A stretch of 64,000 nt of DNA from DASUAS01 sp963809795 (GTDB taxonomy: Bacteria; Actinomycetota; Acidimicrobiia; IMCC26256; DASPTH01): assembly GCA_963809795.1 (NCBI GenBank), contig CAWELN010000009.1, positions 62,001 through 126,000 on the forward strand. Direction: 5' to 3'. How positions within the stretch are numbered: position 1 is the first letter of the stretch; each line of letters starts with the position of its first letter. This document shows positions 19,316 through 27,044 of the stretch, piece by piece. The notes under the pieces are model-generated. The model ran no database searches. It saw only the letters and a list, made by a program, of their open reading frames with translations, and had not been told where the DNA came from. The translations under genes were made by a program, and so were the position numbers.

Positions 19316-19321
19316 GGAGCG

Positions 19322-20429
19322 GTGGAGGCGGTCAAGCCGGACTACTCGGGGCCCAACGTGACCGGCGTGGTGCCGGCGCTCCTGGGCTCGCGACCCGTCT
19401 CCTGGCTCCCGGAGCCGGTCGCGGGGGCCCGCAGCACCGTCCTGCTGGTGCTCGACGGCCTGGGCTGGGAGGCGTTCAGCACCCATCCGGAGCGCCTCCC
19501 CGAGCTCGGGGCCTGCACCGGCGGACCCGTCACCACCGTGGTGCCGTCGACCACGCCCGCCGCCCTCACCTCGATCACCACCGGGCTGCCGCCGGCGCGC
19601 CACGGGATCACCGGCTTCCGGATCCGCCAGGAGCGCAGCGTGCTCAACGCCATCCGGTGGCAGCTCGCCGACGGGTCCCGACCGCCCGATCCCGCGCACC
19701 TCCAGAAGCACCCGGTGTTCGAGGGTCGAGCGGTGCCGGTCGTCACCAAGTCGATGTTCCGCACGACCGGGTTCACCTCGGTCCACCTGCGGGGGGTCGA
19801 CTTCCACGGCTGGCAGACCACCTCGGTGCTGGTCGAGCACGTGCGCCGGCTGGTCGCCGAGGGCGCGCCGTTCGTGTACGCGTACTACCCGGGCGTCGAC
19901 GAGGTCGCGCACGCGTACGGGCTGCACACGGCGTACTACCCGGCGGAGCTCGCCGCCACCGACCTGATCGTCGGCGCGCTGCTCGACGCGCTGCCGGCCG
20001 ACACCGCGCTGCTGGTCACGGCCGACCACGGGCAGGTCCAGGTCGGACCGGACGGCTGGCTCGGGTTGCAACCGCTCCACCCGATGGTCGAGACCTACGC
20101 GGGCGACGGCCGGTTCCGGTACCTGCACGCGCGGCCCGGGGCCGCGGCCGACCTGTTCACGGCCGCGTCGGAGCTCCACGGCGGGGACGCGTGGGTGTTC
20201 CGGCGCGAACAGCTGCTCGACGAGGGGTGGCTCGGGCCCGACCCGGTGTCGGCCACGTACCGGCGCGTCGGCGACGTCGTGCTCGCGGCGCGCACCGGCG
20301 TCGGCTTCATCGATCCGACGCTGCCCTACGAGGCGCAGCTCGTCTCCGCCCACGGATCGCTCACCCCGGCGGAGATGCTGGTGCCGCTGGTCGCCTCACG
20401 CGGACGAGCACGACCCAGCCGCGCGCTAA
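19322..20429 (+). CDS. Alkaline phosphatase superfamily phosphodiesterase (nucleotide pyrophosphatase type); 3' end uncertain
   Basis: Metal-dependent phosphodiesterase or pyrophosphatase of about 368 residues. Motifs are the metal-binding VLLVLDGLGWEAF, the nucleophile region PSTTPAALTSITTGLPPARHG, the second metal site YYPGVDEVAHAYG and the third, LLVTADHGQVQV. As sequenced the frame has no stop and runs on into dnaE. One extra base near 20397 would instead give a stop at 20427-20429, right after the conserved end SLTPAEMLVPLVA. I treat it as a separate gene. The substrate is unknown; related actinobacterial proteins are annotated as alkaline phosphatase family. Confidence 0.8.
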
Positions 20430-20457
20430 CGTCGGCGAACTACACCCGTGTGATTCA

Positions 20458-20473
20458 TCCACAGCCCTGTGGA
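20458..20473. promoter_or_regulatory. Perfect palindrome upstream of dnaE
   Basis: TCCACAG-CC-CTGTGGA is a perfect 7+2+7 inverted repeat 40 bp before the dnaE TTG, and a further TGTGGA follows at 20481. It looks like an operator or a short hairpin. It is not a LexA box of the usual actinobacterial form. Confidence 0.5.
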
Positions 20474-20512
20474 GGGGCTTGTGGACGAGGGAGAGGACCT
20501 CCGGGAGCAACG

Positions 20513-23500
20513 TTGGCCAAGTCGTTCGTGCACCTGCATCTCCACACCGAGTTCTCGATGCTCGACGGTGCGGCCCGCATCCAGGAGGTGGTCGCGACGG
20601 CGGCGGCCGACGGCCAACCCGCCGTCGGCATCACCGACCACGGGAACATGTACGGCGTCCTCGACTTCTACCGCGCGGCGCGGGAGGCCGACCTCACGCC
20701 GGTGATCGGCACCGAGGCCTACATGGTCACGACCAGCCGGCACGACCGGCCGCGGCGCGACCAGCACGACATCTACCACCTCACGTTGCTGGCGGAATCG
20801 ACGCAGGGCTACCGCAACCTCATCAAGGTGTCGTCGCACGCGTACCTCGACGGGTTCTTCCAGAAGCCGCGGGTCGACTTCGAGCTGCTCGAGCAGCACC
20901 ACGAGGGCCTCGTCGGCACGACCGGCTGCCTCGGCGGCGCGGTCTCGCAGGCGATCCTGCAGGACGACTACCAGCTCGCCCGGCAGCACGTCGAGCGCTT
21001 CCAGTCGATCTTCGGGCGCGACTCGTTCTTCGTGGAGCTGCAGGACCACGGCCTGCCCGAGCAGCTGCAGGTGAACCCGCAGCTCATCCGGCTGGCGCGC
21101 GACATGCGAGCGCCGCTCCTCGCCACCAACGACTCGCACTACACGCACCGCGACGACGCCGAGGCCCACGACGCGCTGCTCTGCGTGCAGACGGGCGCCG
21201 TGCGCGACGACCCGAAGCGCTTCAAGTTCGACGCCGACGAGTTCTACCTGAAGACCGCGCAGGAGATGCGCGACCTCTTCTCCGACTACGAGGAGGCGTG
21301 CGACAACACGCTGCTCGTCGCCGAGCGGGCCGACGTCGAGATCGAGTTCGGCAACTCGGTGCTGCCCACGTTCCCGACGCCGCAGGGGCACGACGAGGAC
21401 TCGTACCTCCGCGAGCTCTGCATCGAGGGCGCCAAGGACCGCTACGGGATCTCGCCCGGTCCCGAGGTGCTCGAGCGCATCGAGTTCGAGCTCGGCGTCA
21501 TCAAGACCATGGGGTTCTCGGCGTACTTCCTCGTCGTGTGGGACCTCGTGCGCTACGCGCGCACGCGCGGCATCCGGGTCGGTCCGGGACGGGGGAGCGC
21601 GGCGGGCTCGTGCGTCGCGTACTGCCTCCGCATCGTCGACATCGACCCGATCCGGTACGACCTGCTGTTCGAGCGCTTCCTGAACCCGGGGCGCAAGCAG
21701 ATGCCCGACATCGACATGGACTTCGACTCCCGCTACCGCGGCGAGATGATCAAGTACGCGGCCGAGCGCTACGGCTGGGACCACGTGGCGCAGATCATCA
21801 CGTTCTCCACCATCAAGGCGCGGGCCGCGGTGCGCGACTCGGCGCGGGTGCTCGGCTACCCGTACGCGGTGGGCGACAAGATCGCCAAGCTCATGCCGCC
21901 GCTCATCATGGGGCGCGACACGCCGCTGCGGGCCTGCTTCGAGAAGGTCACCGGGCACGAGGACGGCTACAAGATGGCCGTCGAGCTGCGCACCCTCTAC
22001 GAGGCCGATCCCGACGCCAAGCGGGTCATCGACGTCGCCCGCGGGCTCGAGGGGCTGCGCCGCCAGGACGGCATCCACGCCGCCGCGGTGGTGATCACGC
22101 GCGAGCCGCTCACCGAGTACCTCCCGATCCAGCGCAAGCCGGAAGCGGGCGGGAAGATCGAGGACGCCCCGATCGTCACCCAGTACGAGATGCACGGGGT
22201 CGAGGACCTCGGCCTCCTCAAGATGGACTTCCTGGGGCTGCGCAACCTCGACGTGCTCGAGATCGCGCTCGGGCTCATCGAGGAGAGCACCGGCTCCCGC
22301 CCCGACATCGACCGCATCCCGCTCGACGACGCGAAGACCTTCGACCTGCTGCGGGCCGGCGACACCGTGGGCGTGTTCCAGCTCGAAGGCGGGCCCATGC
22401 GGGCGCTCCTGCGCTCGCTGATGCCGACCTCGTTCGAGGACGTCGCCGCGCTCATCGCGCTCTACCGCCCCGGGCCCATGGCCCAGAACTGGCACAACGA
22501 GTACGCCGACCGCAAGAACGGGCGGAAGCCGGTCGACTACCCGCACGCCGACCTCACCGAGATCCTGGAGCCCACCTACGGGCTGATGATCTACCAGGAG
22601 CAGCTGATGCGCGTCGCGCAGCGGCTGGCCGGCTACACGCTGGAGGAGGCCGACAACCTCCGGAAGGCGACGGGCAAGAAGATCCGCGCCCTGATCGCCA
22701 AGGAGCGCACGAAGTTCGTCGAGGGCTGCGTCGCGCAGGGACACGAGGCCGCGTTCGGCGAACGGATCTTCGACACCATCGAGCCGTTTGCCGACTACTC
22801 GTTCAACAAGTCGCACTCGGTCGGCTACGGCTTCGTCACGTACCAGACCGCGTGGCTCAAGGCGAACCACCCGGTCGAGTACCTCGCCGCGCTGCTCACG
22901 TCGGTCAAGACCAACAAGGACCAGACCGCGGTCTTCCTCAACGAGTGTCGCCAACTCGGCATCGAGGTGCTCGTCCCCGACGTCAACGAATCGGTCTCCG
23001 ACTTCTCGGTGCGCGATCGGCCCGACGGCAAGGCGGTGCGCTTCGGGCTGTCAGCCGTCCGCAACGTCGGTGAGGGCGTGGTGGTGCACATCGTCGCGGC
23101 GAGGGAAGCGGGCGGTCCGTTCACCGACTTCTACGACTTCTGCGACCGCGTCGACCCGACGGTGCTCAACAAGCGCACCGTCGAGTCGCTGATCAAGGCG
23201 GGCGCGTTCGACTCCGTCGGTCATCCCCGTCAGGGCCTGCTGTTCGTGCACGAGACCATCATCGAGACCGTGCTCGGGCGTCGGCGCAACGAGGCCGAGG
23301 GCCAGTTCGACCTGTTCTCCGCGGTCGACGATCCCGCGCCGGAGTCGGTCGTCGGCCACCGCACCACCATCCCCGACACCGAGTTCCCGAAGTCACAGCG
23401 CCTCGCGTTCGAGAAGGAGATGCTCGGGCTCTACGTGAGCGAGCACCCGATGATGGGCGCGGAGCGGGCACTGCGGAAGTACGTCGACTGCACGCTGTCG

Positions 23501-24010
23501 GAGCTGCGGGAGGGCCGCGAGGGCGAGATGAAGACGGTGGGCGGGATCGTCACCGCGCTCAACCGCAAGTACACCAAGCGGGGCGACCTCATGGGCGCGT
23601 TCGTGCTCGAGGACCTCGGCGCCGCGCTCGAGGTGATGGTGTTCCCGAAGACGATGGCGGGCTACGGGCACCTGCTCGAGGACGACGCCATCGTGGTGGT
23701 GAAGGGCCGCCTCGACGTGCGTGACGACACGCCCAAGATCATCGCCATGGAGATCACCCGGCCCGAGCTCGCGGTCGACAGCGGGCCGCCGGTGCGGGTG
23801 AAGGTGCGGCTCAACACGCTCTCCGACGCCAAGGTCGGCCGGCTCAAGGCCATCCTCTCCGAGCATCCCGGCGACAGCCCCGTCTACGTGCACCTCGAGA
23901 GCCCGGAGAAGACGACCGTCCTCCGTCTCGGCGACGACCACCTCGTCGACGCCGGCACCGGCCTCTACGCCGAGCTCCGCATCCTCCTCGGCGCCGACTG
24001 CATCACCTGA
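20513..24010 (+). CDS. dnaE: DNA polymerase III alpha subunit (DnaE)
   Basis: Catalytic C-family replicative polymerase of 1165 residues. The N-terminal PHP domain starts with FVHLHLHTEFSMLDGAARI and DHGNMYG. The palm has the metal-binding pattern in PDIDMDFDSRYR, preceded by GPGRGSAAGSCVAYCL. The fingers, the helix-hairpin region (FNKSHSVGYGFVTYQTAWLKANHP) and a C-terminal OB fold (KTVGGIVTALNRKYTKRGDLM) follow in order. TTG 20513 was chosen because GGGAG lies 5-10 nt upstream and the PHP domain starts at once. No DnaE2/ImuC context is present, so it is most likely the housekeeping DnaE1. Confidence 0.95.
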   Translation: MAKSFVHLHLHTEFSMLDGAARIQEVVATAAADGQPAVGITDHGNMYGVLDFYRAAREADLTPVIGTEAYMVTTSRHDRPRRDQHDIYHLTLLAESTQGYRNLIKVSSHAYLDGFFQKPRVDFELLEQHHEGLVGTTGCLGGAVSQAILQDDYQLARQHVERFQSIFGRDSFFVELQDHGLPEQLQVNPQLIRLARDMRAPLLATNDSHYTHRDDAEAHDALLCVQTGAVRDDPKRFKFDADEFYLKTAQEMRDLFSDYEEACDNTLLVAERADVEIEFGNSVLPTFPTPQGHDEDSYLRELCIEGAKDRYGISPGPEVLERIEFELGVIKTMGFSAYFLVVWDLVRYARTRGIRVGPGRGSAAGSCVAYCLRIVDIDPIRYDLLFERFLNPGRKQMPDIDMDFDSRYRGEMIKYAAERYGWDHVAQIITFSTIKARAAVRDSARVLGYPYAVGDKIAKLMPPLIMGRDTPLRACFEKVTGHEDGYKMAVELRTLYEADPDAKRVIDVARGLEGLRRQDGIHAAAVVITREPLTEYLPIQRKPEAGGKIEDAPIVTQYEMHGVEDLGLLKMDFLGLRNLDVLEIALGLIEESTGSRPDIDRIPLDDAKTFDLLRAGDTVGVFQLEGGPMRALLRSLMPTSFEDVAALIALYRPGPMAQNWHNEYADRKNGRKPVDYPHADLTEILEPTYGLMIYQEQLMRVAQRLAGYTLEEADNLRKATGKKIRALIAKERTKFVEGCVAQGHEAAFGERIFDTIEPFADYSFNKSHSVGYGFVTYQTAWLKANHPVEYLAALLTSVKTNKDQTAVFLNECRQLGIEVLVPDVNESVSDFSVRDRPDGKAVRFGLSAVRNVGEGVVVHIVAAREAGGPFTDFYDFCDRVDPTVLNKRTVESLIKAGAFDSVGHPRQGLLFVHETIIETVLGRRRNEAEGQFDLFSAVDDPAPESVVGHRTTIPDTEFPKSQRLAFEKEMLGLYVSEHPMMGAERALRKYVDCTLSELREGREGEMKTVGGIVTALNRKYTKRGDLMGAFVLEDLGAALEVMVFPKTMAGYGHLLEDDAIVVVKGRLDVRDDTPKIIAMEITRPELAVDSGPPVRVKVRLNTLSDAKVGRLKAILSEHPGDSPVYVHLESPEKTTVLRLGDDHLVDAGTGLYAELRILLGADCIT

Positions 24011-24029
24011 CCCCTCCCGCTCCCACGAA

Positions 24030-24080
24030 CATCCGTCAGAACGCTGACGTCTGCGCACCTCAACTGACGGATGCTCGAGT
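24030..24080. repeat. Palindromic flanking repeat R1 of the nuclease-fold gene
   Basis: A 51-bp sequence with ends CATCCGTCAG (24030-24039) and CTGACGGATG (24064-24073), a perfect 10-bp stem. It is 40/51 identical, without gaps, to R2 at 25010-25060 in the same orientation. It contains the stop codon and last codons of the minus-strand gene, so it is part of the gene's 3' end, and may also act as a terminator between dnaE and this gene. Confidence 0.75.
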
Positions 24081-24962
24081 CAGCGCGGCCGCCACCGAGT
24101 CGACGATCTGCTGATCGCCCGATCGTGACGTGAAGCGGAGAAGGTGGAACCCGAGGAGAACGAGGTCGTTGCCACGGGCCCGGTCGTGGTCGAAGGCCGA
24201 GCGGCCCGAATGGTGCTCCCAACTGTCGAACTCGATCGCGATCTGCTGCTCCGGATAGCAGAGGTCGATGCGATAGGTCTTGGCGCCCCGGCGCACTCGA
24301 TGCTGCAACGTGGGCGCCGGCAGGCCGGCGCGTTCGAGCAGCCTGGCAATGCGCCGCTCGGGATCGCTCTCGCCGGGGTGGTAGCCCGGAGCCCGGTGCT
24401 CGAGGATCTCTCGCATGACGGTGCAGCGCAATCGCCCTCGACCCTCGAGGTCGTGGGCGACGCGCGTGAGGGTCCTGAGGTCGACGATCCTGCGCCGCAA
24501 GGCCTCGTCCACCGCGCGCTCGATCATCCATGGCCGGGCGACCGCGGTGAGATCGCACAGGGTCCGGGCGGCGGAGGCGACGGGAATGCCGTCCACGATG
24601 CCGAGGTGGAGGGGCCCGAAGACCGTGCTCTCGTGCACGATGACGCCCTCGAGCCGAGCGCGGTTGGATCCCGGCACCGTGATCTCGACGACGTCGCGCG
24701 GGAAGCCCTCCAGGTCCCAGAGCGCGGCCGCCGACCGGAACGACGCGTAGGCGCTCGGGCGGGCGAGACATGCGGCCAGGAGTGACTGTCGCCAGGTGTG
24801 CGGGGCACCGGCGACCCGGTAGACACCGCGGCGAACGGGTTCGAGCTTCCGGTCTCGAAGCAGACGCGCCAGCTGTGGCGCGGAGACGACGCCGCGTACC
24901 TGGTGGCTGGTGACGAGGCCGTGCTGGCGGCGTGCGATGGGTGCGATGCGGTCGTTCGGCAT
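24060..24962 (-). CDS. AbiEi-like/DUF559 protein: N-terminal winged helix plus Vsr-like PD-(D/E)XK nuclease fold
   Basis: 300 residues. Residues about 1-60 (HGLVTSHQVRGVVSAPQLARLL, then RRGVYRVAG) match the winged-helix domain of AbiEi-type antitoxins. The middle (ITVPGSNRARLEGVIVHES, VASAARTLCDLTAVA) is the usual AbiEi-like core. The C-terminus (YRIDLCYPEQQIAIEFDSWE, DHDRARGNDLVLLGFHLLRFT) is the DUF559/Vsr-like fold with the acidic D...E.D pattern kept. No AbiEii toxin gene is adjacent, so it is probably not a classical type IV toxin-antitoxin unit. Its opposite orientation and the palindromic repeats on both sides suggest a separately acquired cassette. Function unknown; DNA binding or cleavage is an inference. 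Confidence 0.82.
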   Translation of the reverse strand: MPNDRIAPIARRQHGLVTSHQVRGVVSAPQLARLLRDRKLEPVRRGVYRVAGAPHTWRQSLLAACLARPSAYASFRSAAALWDLEGFPRDVVEITVPGSNRARLEGVIVHESTVFGPLHLGIVDGIPVASAARTLCDLTAVARPWMIERAVDEALRRRIVDLRTLTRVAHDLEGRGRLRCTVMREILEHRAPGYHPGESDPERRIARLLERAGLPAPTLQHRVRRGAKTYRIDLCYPEQQIAIEFDSWEHHSGRSAFDHDRARGNDLVLLGFHLLRFTSRSGDQQIVDSVAAALTRASVS

Positions 24963-25009
24963 GGCTCGCACGATGCCTCGGGGGTACGACAACCAACCTC
25001 CGCCCCCAC

Positions 25010-25060
25010 CATCCGTCAGAACGGTGACGCATTCGCACTCGTTCTGCCGGATGCTCGGGT
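25010..25060. repeat. Palindromic flanking repeat R2 of the nuclease-fold gene
   Basis: A 51-bp sequence whose ends CATCCGTCAGAACG and CGTTCTGCCGGATG form a 13/14-bp stem. It is the direct partner of R1, about 980 bp away, and lies 48 bp upstream of the minus-strand start, so it could serve as an operator or an element boundary. The outer parts are better conserved between the copies than the centre. Confidence 0.75.
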
Positions 25061-25110
25061 AGGGGGCGGGCAGGTGGGGATCGGGGGCGGGGGTGTGCGA
25101 AGCTCGGGTG

Positions 25111-25815
25111 ATGAAGATCGGCGTCTTGGGGGGAACGGGACCGGCGGGGCGCGGCATCGCGGCGCGCCTGGCCGCAGCCGGCCACGACGTGGTCGTGGGA
25201 TCGCGGGACCGCGAGCGGGCGCGGAGCGTCGTCGACGCCCTGCGGGAGCAGTGGGGCGAGCGGGTCGCCGGCCTCGAGCCCGGCACCAACCACGACGCCG
25301 CCGACGCCGACCTGGTCGTGCTCGCCACCGTCTGGGATGCCGCCGTGCGCACCGCGCAGGCCCACGCCGACCAGCTCGCGGGCAAGACCGTGATCGCCAT
25401 GGGCAACGGCCTCGAGAAGCGCGGGCGCCACTTCCACCCGGTCATCCCGCAGGAGGGCTCGCTCGCCGCCGCGGTGCAGGCCGCCGCGCCCGAGGCCCAC
25501 GTCGTCGCCGCCCTGCAGCACGTGCCCGCCGCCGCCCTCGGCGACCTCGCCCACCCGCTCGCCACCGACGTCCTGGTGGCCGGCGACGACCCCGAGGCCC
25601 GCACCGCCGTGCTCGAGCTCATCGACGGCATCGACGGCCTCCGCGCCATCGACGCCGGGCCGCTGGCCAATGCGCTCGGGATCGAGGCCTTCGCCGCCGC
25701 CCTCCTCACCGCCAACCTGAACCACAAGGGTGAGGGCACGCTCCGGCTCGAGGGGCTCGGACCCCGCCGCACCACCCACACCGTGACCAACTCCCGCGCC
25801 ATGACCGCACCATGA
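25111..25815 (+). CDS. npdG: F420H2:NADP+ oxidoreductase (NpdG/Fno type)
   Basis: Transfers hydride between coenzyme F420 and NADP(H). The N-terminal Rossmann loop KIGVLGGTGPAGRGIAARL and the NADP phosphate-binding VVVGSRDRERA are clear. VVLATVWDAAV, IAMGNGLEKRG and AALQHVPAAAL follow, and the C-terminus LLTANLNHKGEGTLRLEG is typical of the family. ATG 25111 gives 234 residues. The gene overlaps mshC by 4 bp (ATGA). It fits with the F420/PPOX protein at 42691. Confidence 0.88.
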   Translation: MKIGVLGGTGPAGRGIAARLAAAGHDVVVGSRDRERARSVVDALREQWGERVAGLEPGTNHDAADADLVVLATVWDAAVRTAQAHADQLAGKTVIAMGNGLEKRGRHFHPVIPQEGSLAAAVQAAAPEAHVVAALQHVPAAALGDLAHPLATDVLVAGDDPEARTAVLELIDGIDGLRAIDAGPLANALGIEAFAAALLTANLNHKGEGTLRLEGLGPRRTTHTVTNSRAMTAP

Positions 25816-27002
25816 CCATCAGGCTCTTCGACACCGCCCAGCGTGCCGTCGTCCCGTTCGAGGTCGGCCCGGTCGTGCGCATGTACGTCTGCGGCATCAC
25901 GCCGTACGACTCCACGCACCTCGGCCACGCCGCCACGTACCTCACGTACGACCTCCTCATCCGCCGGCTCGAAGAGCTCGGTCACGAGGTGCGCATGGTG
26001 CGCAACGTCACCGACGTCGACGACTCCATCCTCCCCAAGGCCCGCGAGCTCGGCGTGCCCTATCTCGACCTGGCCGAGGCCGAGCTGGCCCGGTTCCGTT
26101 CCGACATGGAGGCGCTGGGCACGCGTCCGCCGCTCGCCGAGCCCCGCGCCACCGAGTCGATCGACGGCATGATCGACATGGTCAACGCGCTCCTCGACGA
26201 CGGCCACGCCTACCTCACCCACGGCACCGTCTACTTCGACGTGTCGACGTTCCCGCGGTTCGGCGAGGTGTCGCACTACTCCCGCGACCACATGGTGCGC
26301 CTGGCCCGGACCCGCGGCGGCAACCCCGACGATCCCCACCGCCGCGACCCCCTCGACTTCGTGCTCTGGCAGCCGTCGCTCCCCGACGAGCCGGCGTGGC
26401 GCGCGCCCTTCGGCGTCGGCCGCCCCGGTTGGCACGTCGAATGCTCGGTGATGGCGATGAACGAGCTCGGCCCCACCATCGATCTCCACGGCGGCGGCAC
26501 CGACCTCATCTTCCCGCACCACGAGTGCGAGGTCGCGCAGAGCGAGAGCATCACCGGTCAGCCGTTCTCCCGCCATTGGGTGCACTCGGCGATGGTGAGC
26601 TACGAGGGCGAGAAGATGTCGAAGTCGCTCGGCAACCTCGTGTTCGTGAGCGACCTCCTGAAGACGGCCGACCCGCGCGCCATCCGCCTCGCGCTCATGC
26701 AGCACCACTACCGCGCCGGCTTCGAGTGGCACGACACCGACCTCGACGACGGCACCGCGCTCCTGCATCGCCTGCTCGCGGCGGCCGAGTGCGAGAACGG
26801 CGCCGACCCGCGCCCGTTCGCCGAGCGGGTCCGCGCCGCCATCGACAACGACCTCGACGCCCCGCGCGCGCTGGAGGCGCTCGACGACCTCGCCAGCGCG
26901 GTGCTCTCGGGTGGCGACGATCCGACCGCGCCGGAGACCCTGCGCGAGCTCGGTGCGCTGCTCGGCATCGACCTCTCGCGGCCCGCCGGAGCCCAGCGAT
27001 AA
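25812..27002 (+). CDS. mshC: L-cysteine:1D-myo-inosityl 2-amino-2-deoxy-glucopyranoside ligase MshC
   Basis: Third step of mycothiol synthesis, a CysS-derived ATP-dependent ligase. The motif MYVCGITPYDSTHLGHAATY is characteristic of MshC rather than CysS, which has CGPTVYDxxHIGHAR. Zinc ligands are visible as Cys in YVCG, Cys in HVECSVMAM, and HHECEVAQ. The KMSKS motif is GEKMSKSLGN. Its 396 residues lack the longer tRNA-binding C-terminus of CysS. Overlapping translation with npdG suggests an operon. A divergent CysS is the only real alternative. Confidence 0.85.
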   Translation: MTIRLFDTAQRAVVPFEVGPVVRMYVCGITPYDSTHLGHAATYLTYDLLIRRLEELGHEVRMVRNVTDVDDSILPKARELGVPYLDLAEAELARFRSDMEALGTRPPLAEPRATESIDGMIDMVNALLDDGHAYLTHGTVYFDVSTFPRFGEVSHYSRDHMVRLARTRGGNPDDPHRRDPLDFVLWQPSLPDEPAWRAPFGVGRPGWHVECSVMAMNELGPTIDLHGGGTDLIFPHHECEVAQSESITGQPFSRHWVHSAMVSYEGEKMSKSLGNLVFVSDLLKTADPRAIRLALMQHHYRAGFEWHDTDLDDGTALLHRLLAAAECENGADPRPFAERVRAAIDNDLDAPRALEALDDLASAVLSGGDDPTAPETLRELGALLGIDLSRPAGAQR

Positions 27003-27030
27003 CCGACGAGTCGGTCCGCGGCCCACTGAT

Positions 27031-27036
27031 AACGTC
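27031..27036 (+). promoter_or_regulatory. Putative -10 box for thrS
   Basis: TAACGT within TGATAACGT ends 8 nt before the thrS ATG. There is no Shine-Dalgarno sequence, so a leaderless transcript is likely. Confidence 0.4.
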
Positions 27037-27044
27037 GGCGGCCC

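Noticed and set aside
20458..20490. DnaA-box cluster or replication origin upstream of dnaE
   Set aside because: TCCACA/TGTGGA occurs three times, but none matches TTATCCACA, and there is no AT-rich unwinding region, dnaA or dnaN.
20426..22954. Very long open frame antisense to dnaE, and similar ones opposite many genes
   Set aside because: At this GC content the reverse frames of real genes stay open; the translations are low-complexity Arg/Ala/Gly/Val strings without motifs.
24060..24962. Complete type IV toxin-antitoxin system
   Set aside because: Only the AbiEi-like part is present; both neighbours (dnaE and npdG) are housekeeping genes on the other strand and no nucleotidyltransferase toxin is adjacent.
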